DNA from: Nitrospirota bacterium
GTDB lineage: Bacteria; Nitrospirota; Thermodesulfovibrionia; UBA6902
Assembly: GCA_016213935.1 (NCBI GenBank)
Contig: JACQZG010000058.1
Location: forward strand, 1 to 64,000
Direction of reading: 5' to 3'
DNA length: 64,000 bases
The notes under the pieces were generated by a model that did no database searches, was not told the origin of the DNA, and saw nothing but the letters and a program-made list of their open reading frames with translations. This document shows, one piece after another, positions 35,786 through 43,895 of the stretch (within the stretch, counting starts at the first letter, position 1; each line of letters opens with the position of its first letter). Both the position numbers and the translations under genes were made by a program.

Positions 35786-35885
35786 TGTCATTCTGAGCCT
35801 GCCTGCCGGCAGGTTCCGTCATTTAAGGACGAAGAATCTCAGATTGCCAATAAGTTGAGACCCTTCGACAAGCTCAGGGTGACAT
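35786..35885. repeat. Inverted-repeat element, ~100 bp
   Basis: TGTCATTCTGAGC at the left pairs imperfectly with GCTCAGGGTGACA at the right. Inside are the perfect palindrome CCTGCCGGCAGG (35804-35815) and GAAGAATCTC/GAGACCCTTC arms. It looks like a REP/MITE-type element in the hisG-cytochrome gap. Confidence 0.6.
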
Positions 35886-35934
35886 GCAGAAACACTTTTT
35901 TTGAAACCTTTTAAACAGATAAGGAGGGTTTGAC

Positions 35935-36216
35935 ATGAAACTTATAACGGCGGTTTTTGCGGTTTTGATGCTTTCCTTGCCGGGAATAAGCGCGTGCGCG
36001 GATGAGAAGGCCGCTGTTGACGCCAAGGCGCTTTTCGAAGCGAAGTGCAGCCAGTGCCACAGCATTGACAGGCCCAAGTCAAAGAAGAAGACTGAGGCCG
36101 AATGGGAAAAGACAGTTATGAGGATGAAGAACCAGAACGGCTGCGACATCTCTGATGAAGAGGCAAAGATAATCATTAAATATCTGAGCGAAACTTACGG
36201 CAAAGAAGCTCATTAA
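35935..36216 (+). CDS. Small monohaem cytochrome c
   Basis: The 93-residue periplasmic protein has a signal peptide ending ISACA, one haem site (CSQCH) near residue 38 and VMRMKNQNG, whose Met can be the distal ligand. This is a class I-like small cytochrome for electron transfer. AAGGAGG precedes the ATG. The stop overlaps the hisC ATG by 1 nt (TAATG), so it is co-translated with a histidine-biosynthesis enzyme without an obvious functional reason. Confidence 0.88.
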   Translation: MKLITAVFAVLMLSLPGISACADEKAAVDAKALFEAKCSQCHSIDRPKSKKKTEAEWEKTVMRMKNQNGCDISDEEAKIIIKYLSETYGKEAH

Positions 36217-37265
36217 TGAATATCAAGGAACTCGTAAAACCGAATATCCGCTCTCTCCGCGCGTATCATGCCGAGGATCTTCCGTGCCGCGCCAAGCTCG
36301 ATGCCAATGAGAGCCCGTATCCTGCGCTCAGCAGTCAGCAGTCAGCAGTCAGCGTTAAGAATGCACTGCAATCATTGAACCGTTATCCCGACCCGCAGGC
36401 AATTTCACTCAGAAAACTGCTCGCGACGGGATTAAAAGTCAAGCCCCAGAACATTCTCCACGGGAACGGCTCTGACGAGCTTATACAGAGCCTTATCGCA
36501 ACCTTCGGCGGCCCTGTTCTCTATCCCGTGCCGACATTTTCCATGTACGGCATCATAGCGCAGTCTTTAGGCGAGAGGCGCGGCGCGGTGCCGCTTGACG
36601 AAAAGTTTGACCTTGATATTGACAAATTTCTCGATGCCATAAAAAAGAGGAACCCGAAGCTCATCTTTCTCAGCTCCCCGAACAATCCTACGGGCAATTC
36701 TTTTTCTTATGACAGAATACTTAAGATAATAAAACGTTCAAACGGGATTGTGGTTGTTGACGAGGCATATCAGCCTTTTTCATCAAAGAAGAGTTTTATT
36801 CCCATGCTTAAAAAGCATAAGAACCTTGTCATATTGAGGACAATGAGCAAGACAGGGCTTGCGGCCCTGAGAGTCGGCTTTATGATAACTCATGAGGATA
36901 TAGTGAATGAGGTGAACAAGGTGAGGCTTCCGTTCAACCTCAACTCACTCTCCCAGAAGCTTGCGGCCGCCGCTCTCTCGGATGAAAAGCCGATACTCGC
37001 CAATGTGAAGGGTATAATATCAGAGAGGAAGAGGCTCATGAGGGAGATGAAGAAGATAAAAGGCATCATCCCTTATCCGTCTGACGCAAATTTTATTTTA
37101 TTTAAGGTTGAGGATTCCGATATAATTCACAGGATGCTTCTTAAGAAGGGCGTGCTCGTAAGGAATATGAGGGGCGTGGTTGACGGCTGCCTGAGGGTGA
37201 CGGCCGGGACGCCGGGGGAGAACTCTGAATTCCTACGAATGCTTAAACAATTAATGACAAAATGA
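36216..37265 (+). CDS. hisC: Histidinol-phosphate aminotransferase
   Basis: HisC is a PLP enzyme converting imidazole-acetol phosphate to histidinol phosphate. The 349-residue sequence has DANESPYPA near the N-terminus, HGNGSDELIQ, SSPNNPTGN, VVDEAYQPF and the PLP lysine region RTMSKTGLAALRVGF. A heptad repeat (36329-36356) encodes SSQQSAVSV just after the DANESPYPA motif, an insertion not expected in the family. Translation depends on coupling to the cytochrome gene. Confidence 0.94.
   Translation: MNIKELVKPNIRSLRAYHAEDLPCRAKLDANESPYPALSSQQSAVSVKNALQSLNRYPDPQAISLRKLLATGLKVKPQNILHGNGSDELIQSLIATFGGPVLYPVPTFSMYGIIAQSLGERRGAVPLDEKFDLDIDKFLDAIKKRNPKLIFLSSPNNPTGNSFSYDRILKIIKRSNGIVVVDEAYQPFSSKKSFIPMLKKHKNLVILRTMSKTGLAALRVGFMITHEDIVNEVNKVRLPFNLNSLSQKLAAAALSDEKPILANVKGIISERKRLMREMKKIKGIIPYPSDANFILFKVEDSDIIHRMLLKKGVLVRNMRGVVDGCLRVTAGTPGENSEFLRMLKQLMTK
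36329..36356. repeat. Heptad repeat array inside hisC
   Basis: Three exact CAGCAGT units and one CAGCGTT. In frame they encode SQQSAVSV in the N-terminal arm of HisC. A related unit (CTGACAG type) occurs at 47596. Confidence 0.75.
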
Positions 37266-37286
37266 CATATCCCGTGAGGAGGAAAG

Positions 37287-37880
37287 ATGCCGAGAAGAGC
37301 TAAGGTTGAGAGGAAGACAAAAGAGACGAATATCAGGGCAAGCATCAATCTTGACGGCAAAGGCAGTTATAAAGTAAACACATCGCTTCCTTTTGTTGAC
37401 CACATGCTGAGCCTCATGTCAAAACACGGGCATCTTGACCTTACGGTAGAGGCAAAGGGCGATATTGATGTGGACTATCATCATCTCGTCGAAGACCTCG
37501 GGATAGTCCTCGGCTCCGCGATAAAAGGCGCGCTCGGCGGCAAAGAGGGCATAAGGAGGTACGGCGAATCTTTTACGCCTATGGATGAGAGCCTCGCGCA
37601 GGTCGCGATAGACCTGAGCGGAAGGCCGTTCCTCGTTTATAATGTGAAGCTTCCGAGAGGAGGAAGGCGCATAAAAGATATTGACGTCTCTCTGTTCGAA
37701 GACTTTTTCAGGTCTGTATCAAATACGGCAGGGATGAACCTTCATATAAATCTCAGTTACGGCCGCGATCTGCATCATATATTCGAGGCGATCTTCAAAG
37801 GGTTCGGCAGGGCGCTTCAGCATGCCGCCGCGCTTCATCCCGGAAGAAAGGGCGTGCCCTCGACTAAAGGCGTGCTGTAA
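37287..37880 (+). CDS. hisB: Imidazoleglycerol-phosphate dehydratase
   Basis: HisB dehydrates imidazole glycerol phosphate. The 197-residue single-domain form has the manganese-binding repeats [27 protein letters not shown] and [16 protein letters not shown]. There is no fused phosphatase. GAGGAGGAAAG precedes the ATG and hisC ends 21 nt upstream. Other his genes are not in the window. Confidence 0.97.
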   Translation: MPRRAKVERKTKETNIRASINLDGKGSYKVNTSLPFVDHMLSLMSKHGHLDLTVEAKGDIDVDYHHLVEDLGIVLGSAIKGALGGKEGIRRYGESFTPMDESLAQVAIDLSGRPFLVYNVKLPRGGRRIKDIDVSLFEDFFRSVSNTAGMNLHINLSYGRDLHHIFEAIFKGFGRALQHAAALHPGRKGVPSTKGVL

Positions 37881-37899
37881 GCAGGCAAGGCAGGATAGG

Positions 37900-38937
37900 T
37901 CAGGCCGGTTTCTTCCCGCCCTGCGTTTCCGAAAGCTCTTTTATGGACACGTGGTCTTTTACCGCGAATATCGTTCCTGCCGCGACAGTCAAACCCATGG
38001 AAACAACCCACAGCACAATCCCGTAGCTTGCGGCAGTCTCTTTAGGCAGTTTGAATATCTCGTGGAGCGCGAATACGCACGCCGCCTGAAAAGGGCCGAG
38101 GAATCCGGGTGCCGGGAATAAAGTTGATAACGCGACTGAAAGGTTGAGTATCAGCAGAGAAGAGAGTACGGGTATTTTGCCCGCGAATCCAAAGGCGTAA
38201 TAAACCGGCAAGCATGTGACAGTGAGGCATACCCAAATGAGGAAAGAGAAGAATATCGAGGCAAAAAATCCTTTTTTGTCTTTAAGGATGCTGAGCCCTT
38301 CGGTAAAGGCGTTTACCAGTTCGATTATCTTTAATCCGAATCTGTCCGGGAGCGGCCTTATGAAGAGGCGGACGAACTTCATGGCGGATTCGTTTTTGTA
38401 AATCAATAAGCACATGAAGGCAAAAAGTATGACCGAGAGGGCGAGGCTTATCCACCCGAACGCGATGATGTTCCTCACTATCGCGCCTGAGTCAGGGCTC
38501 CCCTGCGCGAGTATATCGGCGTAAAAGAACATTATAGACAGGAGCATCAGGAGCACCATTGACATGTCAAATAATCTTTCGACGAATATTGTCGCGAAGG
38601 CGGCGCTGAACCTGACATTCTCTTTGCTCCCGAGGACATAAGCCCTTATCAGCTCGCCTGCGCGGGCGGGAAGCATATTGGCCATAAAGCCTATAAAGAG
38701 CGGGGAGAAGATATTTTTGACCGGGATATTTTTGACCGGCCTTAATAAATAATGCCATCTCACCGCCCTGAAGAAATAGGTTATCATCACAAGCGCGGCC
38801 GCGGGCAAGAGGTAAAGGTAATCGGCCTTCGCAAGTTCATTATAAAGCAGGGAAAAACTTACGCCCTGAAACGCGTACCAGAGAGAGAGAACGATAATGA
38901 TTATGCTGATTATAAGATGAAGGATTTTTTTGCGCAT
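37900..38937 (-). CDS. UPF0104 / TIGR00374 flippase-like membrane protein
   Basis: The 345-residue membrane protein has about eight helices with the family motifs YFFRAVRWHYLLRPV, GFMANMLPARAGELIRAYVLG and SLFPAPGFLGPFQAACVFAL. It belongs to the same superfamily as 22818-23753 but is longer and more typical of the TIGR00374 group. Proposed roles are lipid or polyprenyl translocation. It converges on hisB with 19 nt between stops and has a leaderless-type -10 in front. Confidence 0.85.
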   Translation of the reverse strand: MRKKILHLIISIIIIVLSLWYAFQGVSFSLLYNELAKADYLYLLPAAALVMITYFFRAVRWHYLLRPVKNIPVKNIFSPLFIGFMANMLPARAGELIRAYVLGSKENVRFSAAFATIFVERLFDMSMVLLMLLSIMFFYADILAQGSPDSGAIVRNIIAFGWISLALSVILFAFMCLLIYKNESAMKFVRLFIRPLPDRFGLKIIELVNAFTEGLSILKDKKGFFASIFFSFLIWVCLTVTCLPVYYAFGFAGKIPVLSSLLILNLSVALSTLFPAPGFLGPFQAACVFALHEIFKLPKETAASYGIVLWVVSMGLTVAAGTIFAVKDHVSIKELSETQGGKKPA

Positions 38938-38942
38938 GGTCT

Positions 38943-38948
38943 AATATA
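38943..38948 (-). promoter_or_regulatory. TATATT 5 nt before the UPF0104 ATG
   Basis: On the minus strand TATATT ends 5 nt from the ATG at 38937 and there is no Shine-Dalgarno sequence, consistent with a leaderless message. Confidence 0.35.
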
Positions 38949-39036
38949 GCAGGAAGAGGGGTTGAATGTCTTATGCGCGAATATAATTTCTATTTCTGTG
39001 TTTCAGGTTTTCTTGCGGAAAGCATACTTGCCGTCA

Positions 39037-40197
39037 TTAACCCAGAATACCCCTCTTTGACAAAGAGGGAATAATTTCTCTGAATGCTTTAATAGCGGAG
39101 TCAATATCTCTCATTGAATTACCGATCCCGAGCGATATCCTGACCGTGCAGAGAGCTTCTTCAGCGGTCAGTCCCATGGCCAGCAGTATTCCCGATGGTT
39201 TCGGAGAACCCGCATGGCAAGCAGACCCGGCTGATATTGATATGCCTTTTTTGTCGAGTTCCGCGACAAACGCACCGCCGTTTATTCCGGGCAAAGTAAT
39301 GCTGATAGTGTTAGGCAGCCTGAATCTTTTATCGCCGTTAATTCTCGCCTTTGGAAAAAGTTTATGCATATCTTTTTCAAGCCTGTCCCGCAGGGCCTTG
39401 ACCCGTTTCATTTGAGGAAGATTCTTACGCGCAAGTTCAGCCGCCGTTCCAAGCCCGGCAATGCCGATAACGTTTTCAGTGCCCGCGCGTAATCCATGCT
39501 CCTGCCCACCGCCGTGTATCAGCGGCTCCATTACGATACCTTTTCTGACATATAACGCACCGGCTCCCTTCGGCCCGTAAAATTTATGCGCTGAGAGCGA
39601 CAGAAGATCAACGCCGAGTTTTTTCACATCAACAGGTATCTTGCCTATGGCCTGTGTTGCGTCAGTGTGAAAAAGCACACCGTTTTTTTTCGCAACGGCC
39701 GCTAATTCTTTTATCGGCTGGATGACGCCTGTCTCATTATTGGCAGTCATTACAGAGACGAGAGATGTTTTCTTTGTAACTACCGTTGCGAGATCCTCAG
39801 GGTTCACCCTGCCGGATTTGCCGGCTTTCAGGTAAGAGACATCGATGCCTTTTTTTTCAAGAACTCTGCATGTGTCAAGCACGGAAGGATGTTCGATCAA
39901 AGAGGTTATTATGTGGTTTTTATCTTTGATATTTGCAAATGCAATGCTCTTTAACACATGGTTATTTGCTTCTGAACCGCTGCCTTCGAATATGATGCAG
40001 TCTGCACAGCCGTTTAGAAGGTTAGAAACGCTTGCCCTTGCTCTATCAACAATCTGCCTTGCGGCCATTCCTTCCATATATGCGCTTGACGGGTTGCCGA
40101 AGATGTTCTCCATAGTATCACACATCGCCTCTTTCACCTCAGGAGCGAGAGGGGTGGTGGCGTTATGGTCAAAGTATATTCTTTTATTTTTTAGCAT
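39037..40197 (-). CDS. Cysteine desulfurase (NifS/IscS family)
   Basis: The PLP enzyme removes sulfur from cysteine for Fe-S clusters or tRNA thiolation. At 386 residues it has IYFDHNATTPLAPEV, the HTDATQAIGK segment, PLP-lysine SLSAHKFYGPKGAGAL, GGGQEHGLRAGTENV and the catalytic Cys in SAGSACHAGSPKPSG. ATG 40197 gives the family start; the open frame to TTG 40230 is repeat sequence. The C-terminal SLSKRG comes from a palindrome (39051-39069). No iscU or iscR is adjacent, so the pathway is open. Confidence 0.93.
   Translation of the reverse strand: MLKNKRIYFDHNATTPLAPEVKEAMCDTMENIFGNPSSAYMEGMAARQIVDRARASVSNLLNGCADCIIFEGSGSEANNHVLKSIAFANIKDKNHIITSLIEHPSVLDTCRVLEKKGIDVSYLKAGKSGRVNPEDLATVVTKKTSLVSVMTANNETGVIQPIKELAAVAKKNGVLFHTDATQAIGKIPVDVKKLGVDLLSLSAHKFYGPKGAGALYVRKGIVMEPLIHGGGQEHGLRAGTENVIGIAGLGTAAELARKNLPQMKRVKALRDRLEKDMHKLFPKARINGDKRFRLPNTISITLPGINGGAFVAELDKKGISISAGSACHAGSPKPSGILLAMGLTAEEALCTVRISLGIGNSMRDIDSAIKAFREIIPSLSKRGILG
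39051..39069. repeat. Palindrome at the 3' end of the cysteine desulfurase gene
   Basis: CCCTCTTTGACAAAGAGGG has 8-bp arms and a 3-nt loop. It provides the last codons of the gene (SLSKRG) and could also act as a hairpin near the stop. Confidence 0.6.
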
Positions 40198-40217
40198 AAG
40201 CAGCCTATTTAGAGCCT

Positions 40218-40360
40218 GTTTATAAATCAAAGGATTGTCATCCTCGGGTTTGACCCGGGGATCCAGAACACATCGAAAACACTGGATTCCCGATTATCGA
40301 CTCGTCGATTCGCCGAGGCGAAAGGATTTCGGGAATGACAGATAAACCAAGTTTATAAAC
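40218..40360. repeat. MITE-like inverted-repeat element, 143 bp
   Basis: GTTTATAAA at the left is matched in reverse by TTTATAAAC at the right. Inside, TGTCATCCTCGGG pairs with the CGGGAATGACA end, and ACTGGATTCCCG lies centrally. It fills the gap upstream of the cysteine desulfurase gene. No coding capacity. Confidence 0.6.
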
Positions 40361-40412
40361 TGATTTCATTTAGAATAATATATAAGTGCTACAATGTCTA
40401 ATATTAGTCATT

Positions 40413-40447
40413 AACCTATAACTTTCAACTTTTAACCTTTAACTTTT
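40413..40447. repeat. Heptad array just upstream of nfo
   Basis: Five 7-bp units: AACCTAT, AACTTTC, AACTTTT, AACCTTT, AACTTTT. The array ends 5 nt before the nfo ATG, where a ribosome site would be expected. Confidence 0.75.
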
Positions 40448-40452
40448 TTATT

Positions 40453-41310
40453 ATGAGAAGGCTTGGCGTACATGTCTCTGTCGCAGGCGGCATCCATCTT
40501 TCCGTTGAGCGCGCGAAAGAACTCGGCTGTACGGCGATGCAGATATTCTCCCACAATCCGCGCGGATGGGCATTCAGCGACATTACCGAAAGCGAGGCAG
40601 TTAGGTTCCGGAAGTTGTCTGATGAACTCAATGTGCGCCCCGTCTTCATACACTCATCCTATCTTATCAACCTCGCGTCTCCTACTGAAGCGACAAGAGA
40701 GAAGTCGATAAGCCTGCTATCTTACGAACTCAGGATGGCGGATTTGCTTGGAATTGATTATGTGGTTTTGCATCCGGGCAAGGCCGCGGGGCAGGATTTC
40801 CGCACAGCCGTGAAGAGGACAAAAAAGGCGCTCGCCCTTGTTCATGAAACGGCTCAATACAAATCAGGCATACTGATTGAAAACACCGCCGGACAGATGG
40901 GGGATATCTCCTCGACAATGCCCATGATAGCCGATATCGCGGAAGGCGCGCCTGCGGGATTGATAAAGGGCATTTGCTTTGACACATGCCACGGTTATGC
41001 CGCGGGTTATGATATAGCAGATGATAAAGGTATCCGCAAACTTGAAAGAGAGCTAAAAGAATATCTTTCACCGCTGAAGGCCGAGCTGATACATCTCAAT
41101 GACGCCAAAAAAGGCTTTGCCTCAGGCGTTGACAGGCACGAGCATATTGGAGAGGGGAGCATAGGGATTGCAGGCTTCAGGAGATTCCTTTCTTCGACTT
41201 TTTTAAGGAAGATACCCCTTATCCTCGAGACGCCGAAGAAGGATGACGGCGACGACAAGAGAAACCTCGGGGTTGTGAGAGAGATTTTAAAGGAAGTAAA
41301 GAATGTATAA
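40453..41310 (+). CDS. nfo: Endonuclease IV (AP endonuclease)
   Basis: Nfo cuts 5' to abasic sites in base-excision repair with a trinuclear Zn site. The 285-residue TIM-barrel has the metal ligands in VFIHSSYLINLASP, VLHPGK, ILIENTAGQ, CFDTCHGYAAGYD, IHLNDAKKGFASGVDRHEHI and LILETPK. Length and motif order are normal. No Shine-Dalgarno sequence is seen; a heptad array abuts the start. Confidence 0.97.
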   Translation: MRRLGVHVSVAGGIHLSVERAKELGCTAMQIFSHNPRGWAFSDITESEAVRFRKLSDELNVRPVFIHSSYLINLASPTEATREKSISLLSYELRMADLLGIDYVVLHPGKAAGQDFRTAVKRTKKALALVHETAQYKSGILIENTAGQMGDISSTMPMIADIAEGAPAGLIKGICFDTCHGYAAGYDIADDKGIRKLERELKEYLSPLKAELIHLNDAKKGFASGVDRHEHIGEGSIGIAGFRRFLSSTFLRKIPLILETPKKDDGDDKRNLGVVREILKEVKNV

Positions 41311-41311
41311 T
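41306..41311 (+). promoter_or_regulatory. TATAAT 5 nt before the MBL-hydrolase ATG
   Basis: A perfect TATAAT overlaps the nfo stop region and lies 5 nt before ATG 41317, with no Shine-Dalgarno sequence in between. Confidence 0.35.
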
Positions 41312-41316
41312 TTCAT

Positions 41317-42057
41317 ATGAAACTCATTGTGCTTGGCAGCGGGACATGCGTCCCTTCTTTAAAGAGAAACGCGCCGGGTTACTTTCTTGAATCTGAAGGC
41401 ATGCGGATTCTCGTCGACTGCGGAAGCGGCACGCTTTTACAGCTCGAAAGAGCAGGGAAGAGCTATAAGGATATCGACGCGGTCTTTGTCACGCATCTTC
41501 ATCCTGACCACTTTGCAGACCTGATGCCTCTCATCCATGCGCTTCTTGCTACGCCGAAATTCAAAAGAGAGAAGAAGCTTCTCATCGCAGGGCCTGCCGG
41601 TTTAAAGGAATACTATCAGAATGCCTTTACCCCCATTTTCGGCAGGCGTGAATTAATCGAGATTGCGGAGATTCAGGGTGAGATTGAATTTGAACCTTTC
41701 AGTATATCTTCAGCCAAAACAATTCATTCCCCAGAAAGCTTAGCGTATAGAATCGAATCAGGCGGGACTTCCATAGTCTTCACCGGCGATGCCGATTATG
41801 ACGAGAGGCTGATAGCGTTATCAAATAATGCTGATTTACTGATAACTGACTGCTCTTTCACTCATTCATTAAAGATGAAAGGACATCTCTCCGCAGGAGA
41901 ATGCGGGCTTATCGCCAACAAAGCAGGCGTAAAGAGATTGCTCCTCTCACACATCTATCCCTCTGATATTCCTGATTCAGAAAGAGTCAGAGAGGCGGGG
42001 GAAGTTTTTGATGGAGAGGTTGTATTGGCTGAGGATTTGATGGAGATGGTCATTTGA
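41317..42057 (+). CDS. Metallo-beta-lactamase-fold hydrolase, RNase Z-like
   Basis: The 246-residue protein starts LIVLGSGTCVPS, with the zinc motif THLHPDHFADL near residue 62, then VFTGDADYDERL and LLSHIYPSD for the remaining ligands. It is shorter than tRNase Z and lacks an obvious exosite arm, so it is more likely a general MBL phosphodiesterase or arylsulfatase-like hydrolase. Lies 6 nt after nfo. Confidence 0.85.
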   Translation: MKLIVLGSGTCVPSLKRNAPGYFLESEGMRILVDCGSGTLLQLERAGKSYKDIDAVFVTHLHPDHFADLMPLIHALLATPKFKREKKLLIAGPAGLKEYYQNAFTPIFGRRELIEIAEIQGEIEFEPFSISSAKTIHSPESLAYRIESGGTSIVFTGDADYDERLIALSNNADLLITDCSFTHSLKMKGHLSAGECGLIANKAGVKRLLLSHIYPSDIPDSERVREAGEVFDGEVVLAEDLMEMVI

Positions 42058-42090
42058 AGTAAATTCAGAAAGGCATTAAGATAATTATCA

Positions 42091-42936
42091 ATGAAAATAT
42101 TCTTTTCATCTCAATGCCTCAAATATTCCTCACCCGGGCATCCGGAATCCCCTGCGCGCGTCAATTCCACCCACAGGTTTCTTGCAGAAAAAGGGTATTC
42201 ATTTACCGAGCCTTCGCCATGCTCTGACGATGATATCCTTGCCGCGCATTCCCGTGCGCTTCTTGAGAGGGTGAGGAGCGGAGATTTTTTCGACCTCGAT
42301 ACCCCTTCTTTGCCGAACATATTTGAGATCGCTAAACTCTCGGTTGGAGGCGCGATAGAGGCGGCGACGCACTGTCTTGAAGGCGAAAAGGCATTCTCCC
42401 TCATGCGGCCTCCGGGGCATCACGCCACAAGGGAGAACCTCGGCGGTTTCTGCTACTTCAACAACATAGCCATCGCCGCGATAAAGTCGAAGAAGAAGGC
42501 GGGCAAAATAGCTGTAATAGACTTTGACTGCCATCACGGAAACGGGACTGAGGATATTCTCCTCGGCAGGGAGGGCTTTCTTTATCTTTCCCTGCATCAG
42601 AGCCCTCTTTATCCCGGCACCGGCCTCAGGAGCAGGGACAACTGCATTAATTATCCTGTCCCTTCGGAAACAAGCCCGGAGGAATTTCTCTATATCTTCG
42701 AAAAAGGTCTTGATGATGTGCGCAGATTCGCGCCTGACATGATAGCGGTCTCTGCCGGCTTTGACTCGTACAGGCTTGACCCGATAACGAGCCTCTCTCT
42801 TGAAAAGGAGACATACGGGACTATCGGCAGTATGATAGCCGGGCTTAATAAGCCTGCTTTCTCAGTTCTTGAAGGCGGCTACAGCAAAGACCTTGCGGAA
42901 TGCGTTTACCAGTATTTGAAAGGGCTGGAAGAATAG
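42091..42936 (+). CDS. Histone-deacetylase-family (acetoin utilisation AcuC-like) hydrolase
   Basis: The 281-residue Zn hydrolase has MRPPGHHATRENLGGFCYFN with the tandem catalytic His pair, VIDFDCHHGNGTEDI with the metal ligands and VSAGFDSYRLDP. Bacterial members deacetylate acetylated lysines, polyamines or small amides; the substrate here is unknown. It is in tandem with the MBL gene before it and the alpha/beta hydrolase after it. Confidence 0.93.
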   Translation: MKIFFSSQCLKYSSPGHPESPARVNSTHRFLAEKGYSFTEPSPCSDDDILAAHSRALLERVRSGDFFDLDTPSLPNIFEIAKLSVGGAIEAATHCLEGEKAFSLMRPPGHHATRENLGGFCYFNNIAIAAIKSKKKAGKIAVIDFDCHHGNGTEDILLGREGFLYLSLHQSPLYPGTGLRSRDNCINYPVPSETSPEEFLYIFEKGLDDVRRFAPDMIAVSAGFDSYRLDPITSLSLEKETYGTIGSMIAGLNKPAFSVLEGGYSKDLAECVYQYLKGLEE

Positions 42937-42938
42937 AT

Positions 42939-43751
42939 TTGAACGAATATCTTTTTAGAGCAGGTTTATTATTAGGCGGTGTCATTCTTCTCTTTTTCTT
43001 CTTCAGGTTCTTTGAGAAGAGCAACCTCTATTTCCCTTTTAAGAAACTTGACGGAACGCCTGCTGATATCGGCCTCAATTTTGAAGATGTGAATATCACC
43101 GCTTCGGACGGCATCAGTATTAACGCATGGTTCATACCTTCCGCGTTGCCGCGCGCCGCAATAATCTTCTCCCACGGAAACGGCGGCAATATAAGCCATC
43201 GGCTTGAGAAGATTCTTATCTTGAATAACCTGAATTTTGACGTGCTGATTTACGATTACCGCGGCTATGGGCAGAGCAAAGGAAGGCCGGGCGAAGATGG
43301 CCTCTATCTTGACGCAGAGGCTGTTTACAAATATCTTGTGAATGAGAGAAGGATCTCTTCCGGAAGGATAATCGCTTTCGGCGAGTCGCTCGGCGCCGCT
43401 GTCTCGATCGACCTTGCCCTTAAGCATGAGTTACGCGGCGTCATCATTGAAGAAGGCTTCACTTCAGTTAAGGATGTTGCGAAGCATTACCTGCCGTTTA
43501 TTCCCGCTATTATCTATAAGAGCAAATACGATTCGCTTGAGAAGATAAAGAATGTTCACTCCCCCAAGCTCTTCTTTCACAGCATTGACGACGAGATAAT
43601 CCCTTATGACTTCGGTAAAAGGCTCTTTGAAGCGGCTCCTGAGCCCAAAATGTTTGTCAACCTGAGGGGAGGGCACAACGACGCCTTTCTCGTTTCAAAG
43701 GATTTATTCATAAAAGGGATTGATGATTTTGTGAAGGAGATGGGGAAATGA
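42939..43751 (+). CDS. Membrane-anchored alpha/beta hydrolase (S33-like)
   Basis: An N-terminal helix (AGLLLGGVILLFFFFRFF) anchors a serine-hydrolase domain with the oxyanion HGNGGNI, nucleophile elbow GESLGAA (Ser near 160), acid in FFHSIDDEIIP and catalytic His in RGGHNDAF. Similar to BEM46/YfhR-type hydrolases. The frame opens at ATG 42900 inside the deacetylase gene, but TTG 42939, 2 nt after that gene's stop and with GGAAG upstream, is a better start. Confidence 0.85.
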   Translation: MNEYLFRAGLLLGGVILLFFFFRFFEKSNLYFPFKKLDGTPADIGLNFEDVNITASDGISINAWFIPSALPRAAIIFSHGNGGNISHRLEKILILNNLNFDVLIYDYRGYGQSKGRPGEDGLYLDAEAVYKYLVNERRISSGRIIAFGESLGAAVSIDLALKHELRGVIIEEGFTSVKDVAKHYLPFIPAIIYKSKYDSLEKIKNVHSPKLFFHSIDDEIIPYDFGKRLFEAAPEPKMFVNLRGGHNDAFLVSKDLFIKGIDDFVKEMGK

Positions 43752-43859
43752 TTGCTAAAACGGCAGGGAGAAGTGCATTTCGCAAGTTTCATATGACAAG
43801 ATAGTTCTTGAGATTTTGGTGGGGTAACGGGCTATTTTATCTGAATAATTCATTTTTTC

Positions 43860-43881
43860 TATAATGTTCTAAAAGGAACAT
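43860..43881 (+). promoter_or_regulatory. P-II gene -10 box overlapped by an inverted repeat
   Basis: TATAAT at 43860-43865 is overlapped by the inverted repeat ATGTTC-N6-GAACAT (43864-43881), which also covers the expected +1 and ends just before the GGAGG. It could be an operator or a 5' hairpin. Confidence 0.45.
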
Positions 43882-43895
43882 AAAGGAGGATAATC

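Noticed and set aside
40198..40230. N-terminal extension of cysteine desulfurase from TTG 40230
   Set aside because: The extension is encoded by repeat-element sequence and is not part of the family; ATG 40197 gives the usual start.
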